NCBI RefSeq assembly: GCF_014180715.1
Contig: NZ_JACEFC010000035.1
Span: 1 to 37,721 of the forward strand
Source of the DNA: Nocardioides stalactiti
GTDB taxonomy: Bacteria; Actinomycetota; Actinomycetes; Propionibacteriales; Nocardioidaceae
Direction: 5' to 3'
Length of the DNA stretch: 37,721 nucleotides
Positions 22,598 through 28,819 of this stretch are shown here, piece by piece (position 1 is the first letter of the stretch; each line of letters opens with the position of its first letter). The position numbers and the translations under genes are program-made. The notes under the pieces are model-generated. The model saw only the letters and a list, made by a program, of their open reading frames with translations. It did not search any database and was not told the DNA's origin.

Positions 22598-24280
22598 TCA
22601 GGCGCTCGCCAGGCGCAGCGCGCCCGGGGCGGTCTCGGGCACCGCAGGTGCGTTGGGCATGACGGGGGCGACGCGCTGGTAGGCCGTGCCGAGCTCCGGC
22701 CGCGGGTCGGCCTCACCCTTGTTGGGCCAGAACGCCATCGCCCGCTCGGCCTGGGCCGTGATCGTGAGCGACGGGTTGACGCCGAGGTTGGCCGTGATCG
22801 CGCTGCCGTCGGCGATGTGCAGACCGGGGTAGCCGTAGACCCGCTGGTACGGATCGATCACGCCCGTCTCGCGGGAGTCGCCGATCGTGCAGCCGCCGAT
22901 GTAGTGGGCGGTCGCCGGGATGTTGAAGATGTCGGTCCCGATGTTGCCCGTCACCCCGTCGGCCGCGGCGGCGTACTCGCGCCCGATCTCGTGCGCCAGC
23001 GGGATCCAGTCGGGGTTCGGCTCGCCGGTCCCCTGCTTGGTCTTGAGCAGCCCGCCCTTCCGGTACGACGTCAGCGAGTTGTCGAGCGACTGCATCACCA
23101 GCAGGATGACCGACCTCTCGGAAGCGCCCTTCACGTTCATCGTGCGCATCGACGCGATCGGGTGCAGCAGGAAGGTGAGCAGGAGCCGGAGGAATCGGAA
23201 CGCTCCCCCGTCGACCATCGGCACCGTCTGCAGGAACAGCGAGTTGTGGCCCTCCCCGTAGGTGCACACCTCGACGTGGGTCTGCGGCTCGGGGTGGATC
23301 GAGGAGGTGATCGCCACCCCCTGCGCCATGTCGTTGCGGCTGTTGCTGGTCACACCCACGATGGCCTCGGAATTGCTGCGCGTCAGCTCGCCCAGGCGCG
23401 GTGACAGGTCGGGCAGCGTGCCCTCGTCCTTCAGCTCGTGGAGCAGCTTCTGGGTGCCGAGCGCGGCCGCGGCGAACACGACCTGCTCCGCGGTGAAGGT
23501 GCGTCGCCCCTTCCGCAGCTTGCCGTTGGACCGTTGGGTCTCGACGACGTACCCGCCCGTGCCGTCCTTCGCGACCTTGGTGACCGTCGTCAGCGGGTGC
23601 ACCTCGGCACCCTTGCTCTCGGCGAGGTAGAGGTAGTTGGTGGTCGTGGTGTTCTTGGCGTTGTGCTTGCAGCCGGTGAAGCACTCCGAGCAGTGGATGC
23701 AGCCCCGGCGCTCGGGGCCCGCGCCGCCGAAGTACGGGTCAGCGACGGTCTCCCCCTCGCGGCCCTCGTTGAAGAAGACGCCGACCTGGGTCTTGTGGAA
23801 CGTGTCGGCGACGCCGCGGTCGCGGGCCACCTGGAGGAGCAGGTCGTCCTTCGGCCCGGTCCGCGGGTTCTCGACCACGCCGAGCATCCGCTTCGCCTGG
23901 TCGTAGTACGGGGCCAGCTCCTCGCGCCAGTCGGTGATGTGACCCCAGGCGCGGTCGGTGTAGAAGTCGGGCAGCGGCTCGTAGAGCGTGTTGCCGTAGA
24001 TGAGGGAGCCACCGCCGACGCCGGCACCGCTGAACACCAGGCACTTGCCGAGAGCGCTGATCCGCTGCGGGCCGGTGAGGCCGAGCCGCGGGGCCCAGAT
24101 CGACTTGCGGATGTTCCAGTTGGTCTTGGGCAGGTCCTCGGCGTTCCAGCGTCGCCCGGACTCCAGGACGCCGACCTTGTAGCCCTTCTCGGTCAGGCGG
24201 AGCGCGGTGACGCTGCCGCCGAAGCCCGAGCCGACGACGATGACGTCGTAGTCGTAGTTGCCAGCCTTCTTCGGGCTCAT
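22598..24280 (-). CDS. GMC-family FAD oxidoreductase (cholesterol-oxidase/ChoD-like)
   Basis: A 560-residue flavoprotein that oxidises an alcohol, probably to a ketone or aldehyde. The FAD dinucleotide motif is VVGSGFGGSVTALRL (15-29). The second FAD contact is FSGAGVGGGSLIYGN (83-97). The C-terminal catalytic pair is His in TAHYIGGCTIG and Asn in NPSLTITAQAER. Residues 194-204 contain four Cys in the pattern C-x2-C-x2-C-x3-C, followed by KHNAKNT; I recall similar Cys-rich loops in ChoD-type proteins. The ATG at 24280 overlaps the TGA of the monooxygenase gene (ATGA). In this operon it would supply a ketone to the Baeyer-Villiger-type enzyme or oxidise the alcohol released after ester cleavage. 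A sterol substrate is possible but unproven. Confidence 0.9.
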   Translation of the reverse strand: MSPKKAGNYDYDVIVVGSGFGGSVTALRLTEKGYKVGVLESGRRWNAEDLPKTNWNIRKSIWAPRLGLTGPQRISALGKCLVFSGAGVGGGSLIYGNTLYEPLPDFYTDRAWGHITDWREELAPYYDQAKRMLGVVENPRTGPKDDLLLQVARDRGVADTFHKTQVGVFFNEGREGETVADPYFGGAGPERRGCIHCSECFTGCKHNAKNTTTTNYLYLAESKGAEVHPLTTVTKVAKDGTGGYVVETQRSNGKLRKGRRTFTAEQVVFAAAALGTQKLLHELKDEGTLPDLSPRLGELTRSNSEAIVGVTSNSRNDMAQGVAITSSIHPEPQTHVEVCTYGEGHNSLFLQTVPMVDGGAFRFLRLLLTFLLHPIASMRTMNVKGASERSVILLVMQSLDNSLTSYRKGGLLKTKQGTGEPNPDWIPLAHEIGREYAAAADGVTGNIGTDIFNIPATAHYIGGCTIGDSRETGVIDPYQRVYGYPGLHIADGSAITANLGVNPSLTITAQAERAMAFWPNKGEADPRPELGTAYQRVAPVMPNAPAVPETAPGALRLASA

Positions 24281-25725
24281 CGGGCCACCACCTTGTAGTC
24301 GGCAGGCGCGAACTTGGCCTGCGATTTGTACTGACGTCCGAGAGCGGGCCAGTTCGTCGTGATCCGGCCGTGCTCGTTGCGGTACCACGAGGAGCACTGG
24401 GTCCAGACGCTGTCGCTCAGCTGGCCCTGGATCCGCTCGTCGTAGTCGTTCTCGACCTCGGGGCGGACGTCGAGCGGAGCACCCACGCTCGCGAGGTGCT
24501 CGACGTAGTCGCCCAGGTAGGCGGCCTGCGCCTCGAGGAAGTAGATGATCGAGCCGCCGCCGGTGTTGGTGTTGGGCCCGTAGAGGATGAACAGGTTGGG
24601 GAAGTGCGGCACGGTCATCCCGTAGTAGGCGTGCGCACCCTCGCGCCACTCCCCGTGCAGGTCACGGCCCCCGCTGCCCTTGATCGACATCGGCGCGAGG
24701 AACTCGGTCGCCTTGAAGCCGGTGCCCCAGATGACGACGTCCGCCTCGTGGACCCGACCGTCGACCGTCTCGACGCCCGCCGGGGTGATCCGGGCGATCC
24801 GCTCGGTCTCGAGGTCGACGTTGTCCTGCGCGAGTGCCGGCAGGTAGTCACTGGAGAAGAGGATCCGCTTGCAGCCGATCTGGTACGTCGGCCACACCTT
24901 CTCGAACAGACCGGGCTTGGCCTTGGTCTGCCGCTTCATGTGGGCCTTGGAGACCGCGCGGATCGTCGCGGCCAATGCCTTGGAGTAGACCCACGCCACG
25001 CTGAGACCCTCGGTCACGCCGTACCAGGTACCGCGCTCGACGAGCTGGGTGACCGGCGCCTTCTCGAACACCTTCTGGTGGGTCTCGGAGAACTCCGTGT
25101 CCAAGCGCGGGACCAGGTACGGCGCCGTCCGCTGGAAGATCGTCATCTGCGCGACGTCGGGCTGGATCGCGGGCACGAACTGGATCGCGCTCGCGCCCGT
25201 GCCGATGACCGCGACCCGCTTGCCGGTGAGGTCGACGTCGTGGTCCCACTCCGCGGAGTGGAAGCTCGGACCGGCGAACGACTCCATGCCCTCGATGTCG
25301 GGGACCGACGGACGCGAGAGCTGACCGACCGCGGAGACGAGCACGTCGACCGTCACCGCGTCGCCGGTGCTGAGCTCGACGGTCCACTTCCCGGTCGCGT
25401 CGTCGTACGACGCAGCGGTGACCTCGGTGCCGAAGCGGACGTGTCGACGGACGTCGTACTTGTCCGCGACGTCGTGCATGTAGTCGAGGATCGCGGGCTG
25501 CTGGGAGAAGCGGCGGGGCCAGCGCGGGTTGGGCTCGAAGGAGTAGGAGTAGAACGGCGAGGGGACGTCGCAGGCGGCACCGGGGTAGGTGTTCTCGCGC
25601 CACACTCCCCCGACGTCGTCGGCCTTCTCCAGGACGACGATGTCGTGGAAGCCACGCTTCTTGAGCTCGATGACGGCGGCCAGGCCGCCGAACCCGGTGC
25701 CGATGACGGCGACGGAGGGCTTCAT
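24277..25725 (-). CDS. Flavin-containing monooxygenase, Baeyer-Villiger type
   Basis: A 482-residue FAD/NADPH monooxygenase. The FAD motif is IGTGFGG (8-14). The type I Baeyer-Villiger fingerprint FxGxxxHxxxWD is complete (Phe150, Gly152, His156, Trp160, Asp161). The NADPH motif is IGTGASAIQFVP (174-185). An ATG motif variant occurs in IWGTGFKATEFL near residue 340. Such enzymes insert oxygen next to a carbonyl to give esters or lactones. It sits between an aldehyde dehydrogenase and a GMC alcohol oxidase, and an alpha/beta hydrolase is in the same operon, which fits ketone oxidation followed by ester cleavage. It is short for a classical BVMO (about 540), so N- or S-oxygenation cannot be excluded. 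A related enzyme is encoded at 34463. Confidence 0.9.
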   Translation of the reverse strand: MKPSVAVIGTGFGGLAAVIELKKRGFHDIVVLEKADDVGGVWRENTYPGAACDVPSPFYSYSFEPNPRWPRRFSQQPAILDYMHDVADKYDVRRHVRFGTEVTAASYDDATGKWTVELSTGDAVTVDVLVSAVGQLSRPSVPDIEGMESFAGPSFHSAEWDHDVDLTGKRVAVIGTGASAIQFVPAIQPDVAQMTIFQRTAPYLVPRLDTEFSETHQKVFEKAPVTQLVERGTWYGVTEGLSVAWVYSKALAATIRAVSKAHMKRQTKAKPGLFEKVWPTYQIGCKRILFSSDYLPALAQDNVDLETERIARITPAGVETVDGRVHEADVVIWGTGFKATEFLAPMSIKGSGGRDLHGEWREGAHAYYGMTVPHFPNLFILYGPNTNTGGGSIIYFLEAQAAYLGDYVEHLASVGAPLDVRPEVENDYDERIQGQLSDSVWTQCSSWYRNEHGRITTNWPALGRQYKSQAKFAPADYKVVAR

Positions 25726-25740
25726 GGGTGACGTGACCTC

Positions 25741-27210
25741 TCAGCGGGCGTGGATCCAGCGGATCATCCGCGGGAGGAGGCGGACGACCCAGGGCTTGCG
25801 GCCGAAGGTGAGCAGGTTGATCGGGGCGGCGTAGTTCTGGGTGGCGATCGCGCGCGGGCGCGTGAACTCCTTGAGGCCCTCGGGGCCGTGGATCCGCCCG
25901 AAGCCGCTCTCCCCCTTGCCGCCGAGCGGCAGCGCCGCCATGCCGGCGAACCCGAGCACCGAGTTGACCGAGACCTGGCTGGTCTCGAGGCCGTCGACGA
26001 CCTCGTCGGCGCGCGACTTGGAGAACACCGCGCCGGCCAGGCCGAACGGGGTGTCGTTGGCGAGCTTGACCGCCTCGTCGAGCGACTCGACGGTGGTGAC
26101 GGTCAGGGTCGGCCCGAAGGTCTCCTCCTGGATCGCCGAGGAGGTGTGCGGCGGGTCGAGGATGACGACAGGCTCGATGTAGCGCTCGCCGATGCTGTCG
26201 CGCCCGCCGATGACGGCCGTGCCGCCGCTGGACAGGGCGTCGTCGACGTGGCGACGGACGATCGCGATCTGGCTCGGCATGGTCATCGGGCCGTAGGACG
26301 ACGACTTGTCCGACCCCGGCTTGATCGACTTGACCTGAGCCTTGAGCTCCTCGAGGAAGGCGTCGCGGACCGGGCGCTCGACGTAGACGCGCTCGATGCC
26401 GACGCAGGTCTGACCGCTGTTGCCCATCGCGCCGAACGCGATCGCCTCGGCGGCCTTGGCCAGGTCGGCGTCCTCGGCGACGATCGCAGCGTCCTTGCCG
26501 CCCAGCTCCATGACGACGGGCACGAGCGACTCGGCGCAGGCCGCCATCACCTTGCGGCCGGTCGGCGCCGAGCCGGTGAAGGCGAGCTTGTCGACGCCGG
26601 CGCGGCACAGGGCCGCACCGGTCTCGCCGAAGCCGGTCACCAGCGAGAGCACGCCGGCCGGGGCCTCCGGGTTGGCGGCAGCGAAGGCGTCGACGTACCA
26701 CTTGGCGATGGCCGGGGTGTACTCGCTCGGCTTGAATACGACGGTGTTGCCGGCCGCGAGCGCGGTGGCGATCGAGCCGTTGGGCGTGAAGATCGGGTAG
26801 TTCCACGGACCGATCACGCCGACCACGCCGAACGGCGCGTGCTCGACGCGGGCGGAGAAGTTGGAGAGGAGGAGACCGGTCTTGCGCTTCTCGGGCTTGA
26901 GGATCTTGCCGGCGTTCTTGGCGGTCCACGCGATGTGCTCGAGCGCGAGCATGACCTCCAGGCGCGCGTCGGTGAGCGGCTTGCCGTTCTCCCGGTGCAT
27001 CAGCTCGACGAGGTCCTCGGCGTTCTTGGCGATGTAGCGCTTCCACGCCTGGAGGGCGTCCTTGCGACCGTCGTACCCCTGGTCGCGCCACCAGGGCGCG
27101 GCGTGCTGGGCGCGCGTCACGACGGCGTTGACCTCCTCGGCCGTCTGGACCGGGAAGGTCGCCACGACCTCGTCGTTGGCGGGGTTGGTGCTGACCAGCT
27201 GCTCGGTCAT
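25741..27210 (-). CDS. Aldehyde dehydrogenase family protein
   Basis: A 489-residue NAD(P)-dependent aldehyde dehydrogenase. Key residues are Asn137 in GPWNYP, Lys160 in FKPSEYTP, Glu235 in VMELGGKD and the nucleophile Cys269 in GNSGQTCVG. The C-terminal PLGGKGESGFGRIHGPEGLKEFTRPRAI is typical of class 3-like and fatty-aldehyde enzymes. The terminal WVVRLLPRMIRWIHAR is amphipathic and could give loose membrane contact, as in fatty aldehyde dehydrogenases; this is an inference. The ATG at 27210 has AAGGAG upstream, lying inside the hydrolase coding region, and overlaps its TGA (ATGA). It would turn the aldehyde made in this operon into an acid. Confidence 0.94.
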   Translation of the reverse strand: MTEQLVSTNPANDEVVATFPVQTAEEVNAVVTRAQHAAPWWRDQGYDGRKDALQAWKRYIAKNAEDLVELMHRENGKPLTDARLEVMLALEHIAWTAKNAGKILKPEKRKTGLLLSNFSARVEHAPFGVVGVIGPWNYPIFTPNGSIATALAAGNTVVFKPSEYTPAIAKWYVDAFAAANPEAPAGVLSLVTGFGETGAALCRAGVDKLAFTGSAPTGRKVMAACAESLVPVVMELGGKDAAIVAEDADLAKAAEAIAFGAMGNSGQTCVGIERVYVERPVRDAFLEELKAQVKSIKPGSDKSSSYGPMTMPSQIAIVRRHVDDALSSGGTAVIGGRDSIGERYIEPVVILDPPHTSSAIQEETFGPTLTVTTVESLDEAVKLANDTPFGLAGAVFSKSRADEVVDGLETSQVSVNSVLGFAGMAALPLGGKGESGFGRIHGPEGLKEFTRPRAIATQNYAAPINLLTFGRKPWVVRLLPRMIRWIHAR

Positions 27211-28040
27211 CGGTTCTCCTTGTGGGATGCGGCGGCCGCCGCGGTGGCGAGGACGAGACGAGCGCAGGTGTCCGGCTCGTCGTTGAACGGGAGGTGCCCG
27301 CAGCGACCGAGGTCGACGTGCTGGGCGGACGGGAGCGCGGCGCGGGCGCGGGCGCTCTGGGTGCGGTGGGTGAGGACGACGTCGCGGGTGCCCCACGCGA
27401 CGGTGACCGGGATGTCCGGCAGCGCGCCGAGGTCGCTGTCGGCGTCGAACCAGTAGCGGCCGAAGTCGGCGCGTGCGGCCTCGAACGCCGTCGCGGCGGC
27501 CAGACCGTGGAGATCGCCCTGGGCCATGGCCGCAGTGAGCTTGCGCGGCTGGCCGAACATCGAGCTCAGCAGCAGCGCGCGCCCGGTCGGGTTCTCGACG
27601 ACCCGGTCGAGCGCGGGGCCCATCGTGCGCGCGGCGACCCGCATGGTGGTGAGCAGGCCCTGCGTCCAGCGCAGTCCCGCGGTGTGCCAGAAGCCGACCG
27701 GCGCGAAGGCCGTGACCGACGCCGCGAAGCCGCGCCGACCCAGCTCGAGGCCGACCCCGCCGCCCATCGAGCTGCCGACGAGGTGGGAACGCTCGATGCC
27801 CTGCTCGCGGAGCCAGCCCTCCAGCCAGTCGGCGTAGCCGCGCGGGCCCGGGCGCACCCCGGCGACGAGCGGCGTGCCGCCGAACCCGGGCAGGTCGACG
27901 GCGATGACCTCGTGCTGCGCGGCGAGCCGGTCGAGGATCGGCTCGAAGCACTGCCAGCGGCTGCCGATGCCGTGGACGAGGACGACGGGCTCGCCGCTGC
28001 CGCGGCGCTCGTGGTTGACCGGCGCGGTCGTCGCGGGCAT
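27207..28040 (-). CDS. Alpha/beta-fold hydrolase
   Basis: A 277-residue serine hydrolase. The oxyanion loop is VLVHGIGSRW (20-29). The nucleophile is Ser91 in the elbow GSSMGG (89-94). The acid is probably the Asp of VAWGTRDVVL and the base the His in RCGHLPFND. A cap domain spans the middle (about 120-205). There is no signal peptide, so it is cytoplasmic. Overlaps join it to its neighbours: its ATG shares bases with the TetR TGA (TGATG), and its TGA overlaps the aldehyde dehydrogenase ATG. Its likely role is cleavage of the ester or lactone produced by the Baeyer-Villiger-type monooxygenase. That role is inferred from the operon. Confidence 0.92.
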   Translation of the reverse strand: MPATTAPVNHERRGSGEPVVLVHGIGSRWQCFEPILDRLAAQHEVIAVDLPGFGGTPLVAGVRPGPRGYADWLEGWLREQGIERSHLVGSSMGGGVGLELGRRGFAASVTAFAPVGFWHTAGLRWTQGLLTTMRVAARTMGPALDRVVENPTGRALLLSSMFGQPRKLTAAMAQGDLHGLAAATAFEAARADFGRYWFDADSDLGALPDIPVTVAWGTRDVVLTHRTQSARARAALPSAQHVDLGRCGHLPFNDEPDTCARLVLATAAAAASHKENR

Positions 28041-28741
28041 CAGGAGGCCTTCCGGTCGGCGGGCGGCAGCACGATGTCGAGAGCGAGCTGCTCGACCGTC
28101 AGTGCGGCGCAGTGGTGGACGAACTCCTCGCGCGAGGTGTGGCGGGCGCCCTCGCTCCACGCGAGGAAGAGCGCGAAGATCGCGGCGGAGAAGCCGAGGA
28201 GGGTCCAGGCGTCGGCCCCCGCGCGGAGCGCGGCTCCGCGCTCGGGCAGGACCTCGCCCACGACGGTGAGCACGAAGTCGGGCATCGCGGCCTGGGACCG
28301 CGGGCGCAACGTGTCGTCGGCGGCGGACTCGCGGAAGAGGACCCGTCCGATCCGGGGGTCCCCCTCGACCACGGCGATCGCGGTGTCGAACGCGGCGAGG
28401 ATCGCGGAGGCCACGCCGTGCTCGGCTGCGGCGACGACGGCGGCCATGATCGGCTCGCGCATCCGGTCGACGGCCTCGTCGTAGACCGCGGTCAGGAGCT
28501 CCTCGCGGTCGGCGAACAGCTCGTAGAAGTAGCGCGGTCCGACGGCGGCCTCGCGGCAGGCGGCGCGCATCGTCAGCGCGCCGGTGCCCTGGGTGCCGAG
28601 CAGTTCGAGACCTGCCTCGACGAGGCGCTCGCGGCGGTCGGCCTCACGTGCGCCGGGGGTCTGGCCCTGCCACAGGCGGCCACCCGAGGGAAGGTCGGAG
28701 GACCCGGAGGTCGCGACGCCGGAGGCTGTGGAAGTGGTCAC
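28040..28741 (-). CDS. TetR/AcrR-family transcriptional regulator, first gene of the operon
   Basis: A 233-residue TetR repressor. After a flexible Ser/Thr/Gly-rich N-terminus (1-33), the DNA-binding domain runs from RRERLVEAGLELLGTQG through LTMRAACREAAVGPRYFYELFADREELL (helix-turn-helix at about 57-77). The ligand-binding domain follows (80-233). The start is GTG 28741, with a TACGGT box six bases upstream and no ribosome site, suggesting leaderless translation. A 35-bp nested palindrome overlies the promoter. Six catabolic genes follow with overlaps or gaps of at most 15 bases. The protein most likely represses its own operon until a substrate or CoA ester binds. Confidence 0.92.
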   Translation of the reverse strand: MTTSTASGVATSGSSDLPSGGRLWQGQTPGAREADRRERLVEAGLELLGTQGTGALTMRAACREAAVGPRYFYELFADREELLTAVYDEAVDRMREPIMAAVVAAAEHGVASAILAAFDTAIAVVEGDPRIGRVLFRESAADDTLRPRSQAAMPDFVLTVVGEVLPERGAALRAGADAWTLLGFSAAIFALFLAWSEGARHTSREEFVHHCAALTVEQLALDIVLPPADRKAS

Positions 28742-28747
28742 ACGGGG

Positions 28748-28753
28748 ACCGTA
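28748..28753 (-). promoter_or_regulatory. -10 box (TACGGT) of the TetR-led operon
   Basis: TACGGT on the minus strand, six bases (CCCCGT), then GTG. This predicts a leaderless mRNA. The -35 region falls inside the palindrome at 28756-28790. An alternative -10, TATGCT, lies inside the palindrome itself. Confidence 0.45.
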
Positions 28754-28755
28754 CC

Positions 28756-28790
28756 AGGAATCAGTCGCTTCCGGGAAGCATATGATTCCT
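28756..28790. promoter_or_regulatory. Nested palindromic operator, likely TetR binding site
   Basis: The 35-bp site is symmetric about 28773. Outer arms AGGAATCA (28756-28763) and TGATTCCT (28783-28790) are exact inverse copies. Inner arms GCTTCC (28767-28772) and GGAAGC (28774-28779) are also exact. Each pair is separated by three bases, so only the 3-base spacers and the centre break the symmetry. The length suits two TetR dimers, and its place over the -35 region explains repression. The partner regulator is the gene immediately downstream. Confidence 0.75.
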
Positions 28791-28819
28791 AAATCTTTCA
28801 GCCACGGCCGCGCCCGCCG

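Noticed and set aside
23667..23699. C-x2-C-x2-C-x3-C in the GMC oxidoreductase as a [4Fe-4S] ferredoxin-type site
   Set aside because: Similar Cys-rich loops occur, as I recall, in ChoD-like GMC proteins without a demonstrated cluster, and the CP that ends ferredoxin motifs is missing. Kept only as an observation in the gene entry.
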